Assembly (NCBI GenBank): GCA_051294375.1 | Contig: CM119266.1 | Coordinates: forward strand, 13,183,972 to 13,247,971 | Direction: 5' to 3' | Origin: Paraspadella gotoi | Lineage: Eukaryota > Chaetognatha | Length of the DNA stretch: 64,000 nucleotides | Shown: in pieces, positions 1 to 10,960 of the stretch | Numbering within the stretch: position 1 is the stretch's first letter | Layout: each line of letters starts with the position of its first letter | Made by a program: the position numbers and the translations under genes | The notes under the pieces: generated by a model | The model's database searches: none | What the model was told of the DNA's origin: nothing | Seen by the model: the letters and a program-made list of their open reading frames with translations, nothing else

Positions 1-117
1 CGGCTTCGGGAGAAATTAGAAATTCCGAGTCGATTTCTTCGTCAAGTTCATCGACATCGTCGTCGTCGTCATCGTTTTTCGTCACGTGACCCACCAAATT
101 AACTGGTTTTAGGTCCC
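1..117 (-). CDS. possible acidic exon, cut by window start
   Basis: Read on the minus strand, this stretch is open in one frame from a possible AG acceptor (complement of 118-120) to the window edge. It gives a peptide beginning GDLKPVNLVGHV, then a run of six Asp, then Val-Asp-Glu-Leu-Asp-Glu-Glu and ending SEFLISPEA. The mix of an acidic block with ordinary hydrophobic residues looks coding, unlike the pure repeat ORFs nearby. The pyrimidine tract before the acceptor is weak and the same frame is closed further upstream, so an exon start near 117 is the simplest reading. No family is recognised. The product and 3' end lie outside the window. Confidence 0.3.
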
Positions 118-296
118 CTGCTTTCGAGGGAGTTTCGCGGACAGAGAATTTCGAGTTAAGAGTCGAAAAAGTCCGAAACCAGTTTTTTTTTCGTAATTAT
201 TATCGTTCTCACACACGCAGCCGAACACACACTCAGGAAAAAAAGTATTCTTGTGGTTGTCTTGCTTTTTGCAGAACTGAGAAAATGAATCTGACT

Positions 297-413
<117 letters not shown>

Positions 414-430
414 ACACAGACTCAGACACA

Positions 431-2400
431 CATAAAAACTAATTTCTTTTTTCAGCTTCCGTTTTTCATTCGTATTTTGTTTTCACTTTTCATGTCATGC
501 TAATTCCGAAGAGGACAACCGCAGAGACAGAATTTCAAATTCGATCGTTTGAAAAAAAAAAGAAAAGAAAAAATAAACTAAAACAAAACCAAAAAACTCT
601 GTCAAGTTTTTTTGGTTTTTTTTCGAAAAGTGAACCATATTATTTGTTTCCCTTTTTTTTCTTTGAAAAGGCATTTAATTAACGACTTCTAAAGACGAGC
701 ACCTTATTACGCCCATATCATCCACGAGCGTCTGCCAAAGGAAAAAAAAAGCCTCGTTTTTCTTTACGCGTTACTTTTTTTTTCAAAAGGCAAAAAAAAA
801 AAACAAAAAAAAACTCCTTTCTCATTTCTTTTCTCGCTTTATATTTCCTTTGGGTTTTTCATGTTGGCTTTTTTTTCTCTCTATCCTTTGTTCTTTCGAT
901 CATTGCTCGGCGTTCTTTGCTTTTCAAAGGCGTAGTGACCTTTTCCCGTGACCCCACGTGATTTCTTTTTTCTTTCTTTCCAAAAAAAAATTAAGGATCG
1001 AGAAAAAAAAGAAGAAAAAAAAAGGTATCTCTGCCAATTTGTCGCATACGTATAAATTTGGAAGCTTAATCTTTTTCAACTTTGACGAGGAGAAAGAGAG
1101 TTCTAAAGCTGCGTTATTTTTTATGCCTTCGCTGAGCTGCCTCGTTTCTCGGCAAGCTTTTTTTTTCTCAGACGGACAAGGCCTGGGGATTCAATTTCTC
1201 TTCACGAAAAATAATCAGAGCGCGGAGATTGCTGTTGCCCTTTTGTTTATTTTCTATTTAGTTCAAACTTTGAGTTTTGACGCCTTGCAAAGATAAGTCA
1301 CGGAGAGACATTACGATAAGTTTATAAATTGTTTCTAATGTCAAGAGCTGCTGGTACTTAATATTAGAGTAATCGCAACTAAAGCTAGAAAAAAAAAGTG
1401 ACTTTGATGCTTCGGTTTTTTTTAATTTAAAGTAAACTAAGCACTAAGCAGCTTTGTTTTTAACAAATACAAGATGGCTACTTTAGCCTCTACAATTTTT
1501 TGGAGTTTTATCTGTTCTCGTTCTTTCAGTTCTCGTCCTACTGAAATAACTCCGATTAACCGTCGTCCCCCCCCCCACTTTTCCCTTGATTTATCACCGA
1601 ATTACGAAGGAAAAAATTAATATCGCGGATCCCCGTGGCGGCGGCGGCTGCGGTGACGGCGGCGGCTGCGGCTGCGGCGGCTGCGGCTCACGTTCGACGA
1701 ACGTAAACAAAAGAAGGAAGATAACGACGGCTTCTTTGTTTACCCAGTCACCGATACCGTAACGACGGTTGTGGGTGAATGCGGATCTAGGGTAGAAAAT
1801 TGTGGTGTGGGTGCGCGGGGTTTGGTCGTTTGTGGATTCTTGTTTGTAATAGTTGTAGTCAATTATATTAATTCTTTTCAAGGATTTTTTCCCAGCGATA
1901 ACCTTTTTAACCCGGAATTTTATACAGAATTGCTCACGTTCCGTACTTTTCTTTTATATACAAAGAAACATAGTACTAATAATTTTCATTGTATTTTATA
2001 CGATATAAAAGTTTACTTGGAATTGAAACAATTCAAAACACTGATTTACTTAATTTGTTTCGTTGGTGTTTAGGTGGTTATCTGTTTGTGTCTTTGCGGA
2101 TTCTCACGAAAATCCTAAATCATAATATTTTTTGTTCGTGATTCAAAATCCTCTCCGATTCCTCACAATTTTGTGAAACGGTCTTTCGACATCAAAGAGG
2201 TGCCCAATGTTTTCGTTGTCCGTGAACTCAATTTTCGCCCAAACAAAGAAGAGAAAACGTGACCGATAGAAATTGTGATTTGAGGAGAAAAAAAAACAAT
2301 TTCCGAATTCCTAAAAACTCAAATGAAATCGCGGAAAGACTACAAATTTTAAAAAAATCTCACTGAAACTGGAACAGTGACCTTTCTTAACTATTTTTCT
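431..2400. other. intergenic, homopolymer-rich; no gene seen
   Basis: Many A and T runs of 6 to 12 bases, and mixed AT-rich sequence. The only GC-rich island is a GGC/GCT triplet stretch at about 1,633-1,690. Nothing here has convincing coding character or paired splice sites. Confidence 0.6.
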
Positions 2401-2410
2401 CTTCTCCCCG

Positions 2411-2542
2411 ATGCCCGAAGGTGATGCATATAAGTCATTTGCTGCGGCTGTGGTCCACGGTGCTGCCGCAGCTGCTTCAGTTTTAGCTGCTAAAAAGCCT
2501 AAAAAAACTAAACCCAAGCGAAAGCAATTGAGGGAGAAGGGG

Positions 2543-2577
<35 letters not shown>

Positions 2578-2620
2578 TGCAAAAGAGACGAACTGGACGA
2601 GACTTGAACGCGGAAAGTGA
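2411..2620 (+). CDS. small Ala/Lys/Thr-rich ORF, doubtful
   Basis: An ATG-initiated frame of 69 codons begins MPEGDAYKSF, passes through an Ala-rich stretch and a Lys/Pro basic cluster, then a Thr run made by a (GAC)n repeat read as ACG. The first 45 residues are not simple repeat and could be a small basic protein or first exon. There is no homology I can name, no clear promoter, and the second half is microsatellite. It may well be chance. Confidence 0.15.
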
Positions 2621-2712
2621 CGAGGACTAAGACGACGACCACGAGGAAGACAACGACGACGACCCAAGGGGCCACAACGACGACGACGACGACGAGGACT
2701 GCCTTCGTTTAA
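2544..2712. repeat. (GAC)n-type triplet repeats
   Basis: One pure GAC run at about 2,545-2,577 and an interrupted GAC/AAG/GGC triplet-rich run at 2,620-2,712. Confidence 0.85.
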
Positions 2713-2742
2713 AGCCACGCCCTTAAACAGAGTAACGACCAT

Positions 2743-3596
2743 TTTTTTAAGGCCAAAATGATATTCGAGGCAGCGACTACGAAAAAAAAATGATCACTGG
2801 AGTTCAAGGCTCACACGATAATCGTTTAAATGTAATTTGGAAGCGAAAAAAAAACCTTTAAAATTTCGTATAAATTAATTCGCAAAAGTTTGTTGAACCA
2901 CCCTCACGCAATTTAACGATATTGTCTGAATTAAATCGAAACGAGCTCGAGTCCCAATACAGTGAAATTTAGCCTAAAGACGAAATTGCGTGTCGTCGAA
3001 AAAACTTTATTTTGCAATCATTCTTATTTTCAAAAAAAAGGTAAACAAAAAGGAAACAAAGAAATGCACGCCCGCTCCGAAGTACTCGAGTCGCACGCCG
3101 TCCCTAATAGGAAAAATAATGAACGCCCTGAGAAAACCTTGAAGAGTAAAGAGAGCTGGAACCTTTTTTAACAGAGTGAAAAGCGAGATAGCTTAAAATG
3201 TCAAAAACCTGATTATTGTCCAAGATTTTTGTTTTGTTTTGTTTTTTTTTTTTTTGTTTTTTTCTCCATCATCTTCGCCAGCTCTTGAAGCGCGATACAT
3301 TAAACTAATCGGACTATATATGAATGAGGGTTGAAATTATATTTGTAACTTTGATGTTTATTTACGTTTATGACGAGTCAGCTTTTAGTTCCTCGCGCGT
3401 CCCGCCTCCGTAAAATCTGTCATGATTAATTTTCCGAGCTACTAGAACATTAGAAATTTTACTCGGATTTTCGAGCTACATGTATATAAATCCCCTCTCA
3501 GACGAAAACTTCGAACGAATTTCTAACACACCCTCAAATTCGGCTTTCTTTAGCCAAAACCAACCAAAATTTCTTTATTCGGAGAAGAAGAAAGGA
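2743..3596. other. intergenic; no gene seen
   Basis: AT-rich with A/T homopolymers and a T-rich run near 3,228-3,258. One 69-codon frame at 2,962-3,171 is Lys-rich and unconvincing. Confidence 0.5.
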
Positions 3597-3619
3597 GAGA
3601 AGAGAGAAAGAGAGAGAGA

Positions 3620-3711
<92 letters not shown>
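3597..3711. repeat. (GA)n microsatellite
   Basis: About 115 bp of GA repeats with a few GAA and GGA interruptions. Confidence 0.97.
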
Positions 3712-5100
3712 CCAAACCGATTTTGGCTCAAGAAATTCATTTGAAGCTGAAAAGTATTGATTTTTTTTTCTTGACAATTTTTAAAACTGCAGAAAAGATT
3801 TTTAGAAATTTTTCGTTTAAATCATATTTAAATTTTCTCGTTTATGACCGGGAACCACCTGATGTATAAAATTTCTGAAAACAAGGAATCCTCAACCCCT
3901 GTTGTAATAAACATCAAATCGTTATCTAAAATAAAACGAATAATGATCTTCGAAAAAAAAACCCGTTTTAAAAAAAATTATGAATGATTTTCACCCGCCC
4001 TGTCAAAGTTGTAAATTCTGAGTCTTCTTTGAATCTTTTTTTTATCTCATTTCACTTTCTATCGTGCGATTTTTTTTAAGTAGAAATGTTTCTCTGTTTC
4101 TTCGATAAACTTTTAAGGGGACCAAGTGAACAGGGGGGGTAAAAAGCTGAAAACATAACGTTTGACCCTTTAACTTAAGCTGGTTCTGATCATATATTTT
4201 TTTTTTCTATAATCATTTGGGAAAGTAGTTAAAAAATTCGATAAAATCAGTAAGAAAAAAATATTTTTCAAGTTTAAAATTTTTTTTTCCTAAAAAGGGT
4301 AAGATCTAATTTTAAAAAGATTTCAGCTTTATGAACAAAAATTTTAAAAAAAAAAATAGGATGAATATAAAATTTAAGGTATCGACTGATTTTATTTTAA
4401 ACATCTTTTAAAATGATTCTGTTAATTGGATAAAATAAACTCTTTGAAGTAATATAAATATAAATAAGAAAGAGAAAGATTCGTACTTTTGCTAAATTTT
4501 TAACTGATATAATATAGGAATCAATATACTTTTTAAATAATACATTTGGGGATGAATATGAAATTAATTAATAATTATTACAGTTTTGTTTTCTGTAAGA
4601 ATTAAATTTAGGTTTGATTGTCTGCTTTTTAAGCAATATAAAAAAAAATATTAGTTTGGTAAAGCCTTTGTTACAATGAGGCTTAACTAAAATTGTAGCT
4701 TTGTACAGTAAAAAATAAAAATTTAAAATTTAGTAAAAACACTTTCTAATGCAAAAATAAAATAATGGATTATATAAATATTTAGGTAGGGTCAACTAAA
4801 TTTTTTTTTTATAATTATTAAATTTTTGTTTCCGCTACAATAAGAGATAGGAATTTTTTCGCCACTTTCCCGTGCAAAGAAAAATTAATGACTATCACCA
4901 TTCAAATTCCTTTGATGATAGACCCTTAAGCTTATGATATCATTTTTATCACTGGGTCCCCTTAAAAGCTTTCAAATAGATTCGAGTTCAAAACATCTTC
5001 CCTTTTTGTCCCCTACTTGTTTTCAGATCCGAATGATGTCATCCCGAGGCTTCCATTAGGAAAAAAGCTACCAAAATTAATAATATTAAAAAAAAACTAA
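3712..5100. other. AT-rich upstream flank of NCX; no gene seen
   Basis: Very AT-rich, with long A and T runs and no open frame of note. A possible TATA-like element (TATTTAAAT) lies near 5,105, about 75 bp before the NCX start codon. Its role is unproven, and an upstream noncoding exon cannot be excluded. Confidence 0.5.
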
Positions 5101-5180
5101 CCACCTATTTAAATCTTCACACGCTGCAAATCAAATAGACAATTATAAGTACAAAGCAAAAACAAAGGACTAAACTCGAG

Positions 5181-5426
5181 ATGACGTCGACGCGACGCCT
5201 TACGACGATCGCCATCATGGCCGCCATCTTGTTCTCGCTGGATTTCGTCGCCGCCGACGAGGTCGACTGCAGCACGTACGACGAGGACCTTGAGAAGTGC
5301 ATGGCGTGCTACAAGAACCAGTCGGACAACCCGGACGTCACCAACTACTGCGACATCAGCACCGGCGAATGCGTCAACGAGGACGTGGAATGCACGGAAG
5401 AGGGCGGAAGCTTTTTGCCCGCATGG
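5181..5426 (+). CDS. NCX exon 1: signal peptide and Cys-rich N-terminus
   Basis: Encodes residues 1-82. The ATG at 5,181 follows CTCGAG (purine at -3) and is followed by a basic N-region and a hydrophobic core ending near VAA-DE, a good signal-peptide cleavage site at about residue 25. Residues 26-80 are acidic and hold six cysteines (30, 40, 43, 57, 64, 71), more than the two I expect in vertebrate NCX1. The closing FLPAW resembles the ILPxW segment that precedes the first membrane helix in the family. Donor is TGG/GTGAGT. This exon is the only one missing from the inverted copy at 15.7-19.1 kb. Confidence 0.93.
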
Positions 5427-5934
5427 GTGAGTTTCGTGGTTGAAGCCGTATAAAAAGTAAATAGTGTTGTTTGGAGATTTCTATCCTGGTTTTTAGTCCT
5501 TTTAACATATGGAATTTGATGTTAAAAGTATTAAAGTTTATAAGTCATAGACGCATCAATCACGTCCTTAAAATTTCTGAGTTTTTACAGAAAGGGATCA
5601 CGAAATATTACAATATGAATGATTGAATATGGCATATGTAAAAAAAAACAAACAAAAAAACAAAAAAAAGAAAGGGAGAATTTTCAAAAATCAAAATTCA
5701 AATGAGATGAGTGACTGAAGTGATTGAAGCCAAAGGAATAGAATTTGAATTGCAGCACGACGTATCGAGTTGAAATGACAGTCGTTGGCAGCTCCGTCTA
5801 TTTTTTTTTTTGGTTGAACGTTTTTTTTTTTATTTTGCCGTCGCAAAACGAAATTTTAATTCGAGTCGTAGTTAGTGATTGGCGTTCGCCGTGTGGGGTT
5901 TGACATATTTGCATTAGACATCTTAAGTACATTT

Positions 5935-5994
<60 letters not shown>

Positions 5995-8900
5995 TCATCT
6001 TCTCATTCCCCTAATCTCTCAGCCAACCACCGTCGAAGGCGACAACAACACACGGATCCGCATCCCCGGCGCCGAGCGTGCCGGTCGCGGCATCCTCCTC
6101 TTCCTCGCCCTGATGTACCTCTTCCTCGGCCTCTCCATCGTGGCCGAGCGATTCATGGCGGCCATCGAGCTCATCACATCCTCCAATCGAGACGTCGACG
6201 TCAAGTTGTCCACGGGCGAGACGACTACGATCACCGTCAAAGTCTGGAACGAGACGGTCTCCAACCTGACGCTGATGGCGCTGGGGTCGTCCGCGCCGGA
6301 GATCCTCTTCTCCCTCATCGAGATCATCGGGTCAAACTTCAAGGCGGGCTCTTTGGGACCGGGCACCATCGTCGGTAGCGCCGCCTTCAATCTCTTCATG
6401 ATCATCGCCCTCTGCGTCTCGGCCATCCCCAACGGAGAGTCCCGCCGCATCAAGCACCTCATGGTCTTCTTCTGCACGGCCATCTGGAGCATCTTCGCCT
6501 ACATCTGGCTCTACCTCATCCTCCAGGTCATCTCACCGGATCGGGTCGACGTCTGGGAAGCCATCATCACTTTCGTCTTCTTCCCGCTCACTGTGATCAC
6601 GGCCTACATGTGCGACAAACAGATCTGCTACAAGCAGACCTACTCTGCCCATTATTACAAGAGCGAGACGGGCAAAGTGTTGATCGCCGTGCCGGGCTCC
6701 GCGGAGACCGGCGAGCAGGTCATGCTGCCCGAGGAAATGAAGGACCTGGACCCGCAGGTGCGCGAGTTCGAGCAGCACCGCGCCAACTACATCAACATTC
6801 TGAAGGAGCTGCGCAGGCAAGATCCCGGAGCCTCGCCAGAGAAGCTGGAGGTGATGGCGAGGAACGAGCTGCTCAACCGGGCGCCGAAAAGTCGCGCCTT
6901 TTACCGCATCGCAGCCTCGAGGAAGATCACTGGCAGCGGAGCGATTAAACTCAAGGTAAAATGGAATAAAATACACTTTTTAACTCAGAATCCTGATACA
7001 AGGAGAAAGCAAATTTTATTTTTTTTTCAAAAAGTGCGTCTAATCCTATTAATTTGCAGTAATTATTATTTAAACGATTTTAGCTAAATTATTTTTGAAA
7101 TGAGGTGGTCATTTGATTACGTTTTAGAAAGTAAGAGGTCGCCACTGGTCGCCACGCCCACGACCACACTAATTAACCTTTTTTCAATCCCCTTTCCCCC
7201 CCCCCTCAAGGACGACCTCGAGGAAAAGGACGAGGTCGACGCGACGGGACATCACATCACCCGCGTCTTCTGCGATCCGGGTCACTACTCCGTCATGGAG
7301 AACTGTGTGGACATGACCGTGTGCGTGAAGCGCGAAGGCGGCGACCTCGATTGTACCGTCCAGGTGGACTACGCCACCGAGGACGTCGTCGCCACCGCCG
7401 GTAAGGACTACGAGGCCACCAGCGGGACCCTCACCTTCGGACCTCACGAGACGGTCAAGTACATCCGCATCGCTATCATCGACAACGACGTCTTCGAGGA
7501 AGACGAGCAGTTCAACGTTCGACTTTCTAATTTGAGGGATATGGATCGGGAGGTGGGTCGGAAGAGGAGCGGGTATGATGAACGATGATGATAATGATTA
7601 TGATTATTATTATTATTATGCTGATCATTTTAGCTTAGATTCATAAGCATAAATGACTTTGAGAGCAATATTTATATCATTTACTTTGGAACGGAAATGA
7701 GTTTATGATTAGATTGACTTATATTGATATTTTATCCACATCTTATAATTCAAAGTTAACATGCGTGAATTTATTTTGTAACCGCCTTATATAAGACTTA
7801 ACGAGAATGTGTGTTATAGTTTCTCTGACCAAAAAAAATTGTCCTTAGGGCAAAGACGTCGAGGACGTCCGAGTGGAACTTGCCAACCCGAGCCTGGCCA
7901 CCATCCTGATCCTGGACGACGATCGAGCCGGCTGCTTCCAGTTCGACACTCCCAACTACTTCGTCAGCGAGACCTGCGGCGAGGTCACCGTCACCGTCCT
8001 ACGCCACTCGGGCGCCAGGGGCAAAATCACCGTCCCCTACAAGATCGTCCCCGGAACCGCCCAAGCTGGAGTCCACTACGACGGCGACGACACCGGCGTT
8101 CTCCAATTCGAGGACGAGCAGTTCGAGGCCAAGTTCAAGATCAAAGTCGTCGACGAAGACAAATACGCCAAGAACCTCGAGTTCTACGTCGAGCTGGAGG
8201 AGCCCCAGTGGGCCATGCTGGAAGAGATCGAAAAGGCCGAAGACATCGTCGGAGAGGAGGAGAAGATCGCCAAGCTGGGCGCCCCCTACTTGGGCGAGAT
8301 GAAGCGTCTCACCATCGGCATCAAAGAGGACGAGCATTTCCGCGGTCTCGTCGACAACGTGATCAAGACCTCCGGGACGGCCAGCGCCCTCAGCACCTCA
8401 TCCTGGCAGCAGCAGTTCGTCGAAGCCCTCACCGTCGGCGACTCAGGCGACGGAGACGACAAGGACGGCGAGGAGAGCAAGCCCGGCTGCATGGAGTACG
8501 TCATGCACTACCTGACCTTGCCCTGGAAGCTGCTGTTCGCTCTGATCCCGCCGACCGAATACTTCGGCGGCTGGCTCTGCTTCGTGGTGTCGATCGTGCT
8601 GATCGGACTCGTGACGGGCATCGTCGGCGACGTGGCCAGCCTCTTCGGCTGCACCGTCGGCCTCAAGGACGCCGTCACCGCCATCACCTTCGTTGCCCTG
8701 GGCACCAGCGTGCCCGACACCTTCGCCTCTAAAGTCGCCGCCGTCAACGACGAGTTCGCCGATTCTTCCATCGGCAACGTCAACGGCTCCAACGCGGTCA
8801 ACGTTTTCATGGGCATCGGGCTGGCCTGGTCCGTCGCCGCCATCTACCACGCCGCCGCCGGCACCTGCTGCGGGTTCGCCGTGAAGGGCGGCGATCTAGG

Positions 8901-9091
8901 ATTCAGCGTGGGACTCTTCTCCGGACTCGCCGTGCTCACCTACGTGGTGCTAGTGTTACGGCGGCACCCGAAAATCGCCAACGGGGCGTTGGGTGGACGG
9001 GAGCCGATTAAGAGCATCACCTCTGCCCTCTTCGTCATGTTTTGGATAATTTACGTCCTTTGCTCGGCGCTGAAGACGTACTGCTACATTT

Positions 9092-9093
<2 letters not shown>
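5181..9093 (+). CDS. Na+/Ca2+ exchanger, NCX/Calx family (four exons)
   Basis: Plasma-membrane antiporter of the SLC8 family, which in animals exchanges three Na+ for one Ca2+. Joining 5,181-5,426, 6,023-6,955, 7,211-7,552 and 7,849-9,093 gives one frame of 921 codons; every intron is phase 0 with GT-AG ends. Order: signal peptide (1-25), Cys-rich ectodomain (26-80), first membrane bundle with alpha-1 repeat (NLTLMALGSSAPE, 163-175), long cytosolic loop with two Calx-beta Ca2+-binding domains (about 415-532 and 533-650), then the second bundle with alpha-2 repeat (ALGTSVPDTFASK, about 790). Length fits the usual 900-970 aa. The four key blocks are intact, so this copy should be functional. 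The family assignment is firm; which SLC8 paralogue it matches is not decided. Confidence 0.96.
5936..5997. repeat. (TTTC)n microsatellite at NCX intron 1 acceptor
   Basis: About 15 copies of TTTC ending 25 bp before the exon 2 acceptor (AG at 6,021-6,022). In the transcript it lies in the polypyrimidine-tract position. The inverted copy has an expanded and disordered GAAA version at 18,950-19,085. Confidence 0.95.
6023..6955 (+). CDS. NCX exon 2: first membrane bundle and alpha-1 repeat
   Basis: Residues 83-393. It begins PTTVEGDNN after a CTCTCAG acceptor and ends AIKLK before GTAAAA. It carries the first group of membrane helices and the ion-coordinating alpha-1 repeat (GSSAPE at 170-175, then GPGTIVGSAAFNLF). 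The cytoplasmic stretch after YMCDKQICYKQ (from about 278) sits where the autoinhibitory XIP segment lies in mammalian NCX; that equivalence is inferred from position. It then enters the cytosolic loop, with a charged region (LRRQDPGASPEKLEVMARNEL) before the first Calx-beta domain. Confidence 0.95.
7211..7552 (+). CDS. NCX exon 3: Calx-beta domain 1
   Basis: Residues 394-507. After an acidic lead (DDLEEKDEVD) comes the Calx-beta pattern: the Cys-bearing GHYSVMENCVDMTVCVKR strand, VDYATEDVVATAGKDYE with the conserved YxTxD...AxxGxDY core, and FEEDEQFNVRL. In mammalian NCX1 this domain (CBD1) is the high-affinity Ca2+ sensor. Its last strand and the DDD Ca2+-site run continue into exon 4 (residues 530-532). 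Donor is GAG/GTGGGT. Confidence 0.94.
7849..9093 (+). CDS. NCX exon 4: end of Calx-beta 1, Calx-beta 2, second membrane bundle
   Basis: Residues 508-921 and stop. It opens GKDVEDVRVELANP and completes CBD1 with ILILDDDRAG. CBD2 follows (GEVTVTVLRHSGARGKITV, then AGVHYDG and NLEFYVELEEPQW). The last helices start at about 730 (LPWKLLFALIPP) and include alpha-2 (GTSVPDTFASK, then GNVNGSNAVNVFMG). It ends LKTYCYI. The CBD2-to-membrane region that is alternatively spliced in vertebrates (small cassette exons) is here fused in one exon, so that choice is not available at this locus. A short (GA)n run follows the stop. Confidence 0.95.

Positions 9094-9096
<3 letters not shown>

Positions 9097-9122
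<26 letters not shown>
9097..9122. repeat. (GA)n in presumed NCX 3' UTR
   Basis: 13 GA units directly after the stop codon, retained as (CT)n at 15,730-15,752 in the inverted copy. Confidence 0.9.
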
Positions 9123-9126
<4 letters not shown>

Positions 9127-10440
9127 AGCATTCCGAATATCGACGCCGTTTCCATTTGTCGAGACCGTCAACGGCATCGATACTTTTATTTTAATTGATA
9201 ATCCACATTTTTTATTGGTTTTTTACATCCTTTGCTAAGTGAAAATACTAGTCAAGCTTTTTACAAGTTTTACACAATAGTACACAGAGAAAAGAAAAAG
9301 GGCTATTTCTCTTCCATGCGCAACTATGATATTCTTAGTCATAACTCGTAGCAGAGGGAAAACTATCTAAAACATTGACGCCGGTTTGTACAAAAGTCAT
9401 GTAAATAACACTGTTATAAATATTACTTTAGCCCTTTGTAAAAAAAAAACCAATGGAAAAAACCGGGGAATATTATATATATAATTCCTTTCTCCTTGTT
9501 ATAATTGGAACAAGGAATGATTACAATAGTAAATCCCTATGGGACAGTCGATCTCATAATAAACATAAGTCCACATTTGCCAATAATATTCTTAAAATAT
9601 ATCCCCTTTCATTGAGAAACAATTTATGCGAGTTCGTTTTAAGTGTACATAAAGCTTACGAATTCTCATGTAATATATTGTTCCAGTACATATAGTCCAA
9701 TCCAATTCTTTCCTTACGTTTTCTTTTTCAGAACTTATAGTTTAATTTGAAATAAGTCTAATCGCCGATATGTATTTTTTCAATTGAAAACAAACTTCAC
9801 TTATTTACCCTAATCTTTCACGTGATACAGTATAAAGTCCCTTCGTCAATTTAGAATACTAAAAAAAATCATATCTATCACAAACAAGAGAAAAACGTGC
9901 GTTAATGTTTAAAAAAAAACAACATATTCATTTTATCGGTTTTTTTTTTTTTTTTGTAACTGCTTATTGATTCAATAACGAAGCCAGTTCGTTTGTTTGT
10001 ATGGGATATAACAAGTTTTTATACGCAATAGTTCATTTCCTTTTTCTCGCCGCGTGCCGAATACAGTCTTTCCTGTTTTTGTATATTAATTTTTCTACGC
10101 TCCTACGAAATAGCAATTTACTCCAAACACGATTTTGTCGATAGCACCATGGCAGTTGTTGTTTTTTTTATTATTATCGTCCTCAGTTGCAGTGAGTTTG
10201 GAACAAAACAACAAAAACAAAGAGAATATATCATCTGATGAACGAGGGACAAAAGCTTGATGACGATAGTAAACCGCGTTGTGAAGATGAGAAGCGTGGA
10301 ACGAAAGGGAAAGTGTGAACTGGAGAGAAAAATAGCTAGCTGCTATGAAAATAAATATTCAAGCAATATTGGGAAAATTCCATAAAATTTAGAACAAAAT
10401 GTGAAGTGGTTAAAATGCATCTGTACAAGTTATTGAAAGC
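9123..10440. other. NCX 3' flank / 3' UTR; no further gene seen
   Basis: AT-rich and without coding signal. An AATAAA at 9,558-9,563 could serve as polyadenylation signal, but no downstream element distinguishes it. The stretch is present in inverted, indel-rich form at about 14,300-15,750. Confidence 0.5.
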
Positions 10441-10451
10441 TTGAAAATCAG

Positions 10452-10572
10452 ATGAGAGAGAGAGAGACGAGAGAGAGAGGAGAGAGAGAGACGAGGAGAG
10501 AGACAAGATGAAGAGGGAGAGGAGAGAGAGAGAGAGAGACGGAGAGAGAGAGAGAGAGAACGAGACGAGAGA
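10452..10572. repeat. (GA)n microsatellite, interrupted
   Basis: GA-rich run with ACGAG interruptions. It corresponds to CT-rich runs at 14,180-14,300 and 31,205-31,320 in the other copies of this segment; run lengths differ. Confidence 0.9.
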
Positions 10573-10739
10573 ATTTAAATGGGTCTTAAAAGCTCTTTTC
10601 GCTCTTTTCAGTGGGTTGATGTTGTCAACACAATTTAAGTAGTCACCAAAAAAAAGACGTTGGTTGCAATTTGTAAGAAATGTGAAGCCTCCAGGAAAAA
10701 CCAGCGCAACAACACTAAAAAAAAAAAAAAAAACACGAC

Positions 10740-10960
10740 GAAAATAGCGGCGTTATCTCTCGTAACGTCATTTTCGCGCGAAAGTAGGCCGGCGTCAAAA
10801 GAGACGTTATCGGAAGCAACTCGTCGGAGGACGCGGTTCTCGGCCATCGGAGCGGAAAACATGGCGCTGAAGAAGAGGGCGTTCCCACGGGAGACGAAGC
10901 GGTAAATACAGACGCGGTTGCCAGGGACGACGATCGATATTCTGAGAGGAGAGAGAGAAG
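10740..10960 (+). promoter_or_regulatory. CpG-rich promoter-like block with E2F palindrome
   Basis: A GC- and CpG-rich island in AT-rich flanks. It holds TTTCGCGCGAAA at 10,772-10,783, two overlapping E2F sites (TTTSGCGC) back to back. A CRE-like AACGTCA lies just before it and a DRE-like ATCGATA at about 10,932. The palindrome is retained in the copy near 30,968 but altered near 13,945. Promoter function and orientation are inferred. Confidence 0.4.
10861..10901 (+). CDS. possible first coding exon (MALKKRAFPRETK)
   Basis: ATG in an excellent context (AACATGG), 14 codons, then a possible donor (AAGCG/GTAAAT). It lies 80 bp downstream of the E2F palindrome inside the CpG block, as expected for a first exon. 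The same start is visible in the copies near 13,868 and 30,882. No downstream exon was found because the following 20 kb is scrambled by duplicate sequence. It may be chance. Confidence 0.25.

Noticed and set aside
8443-8850. Antisense ORFs over NCX exon 4
   Set aside because: Shadow frames of a high-GC coding exon.
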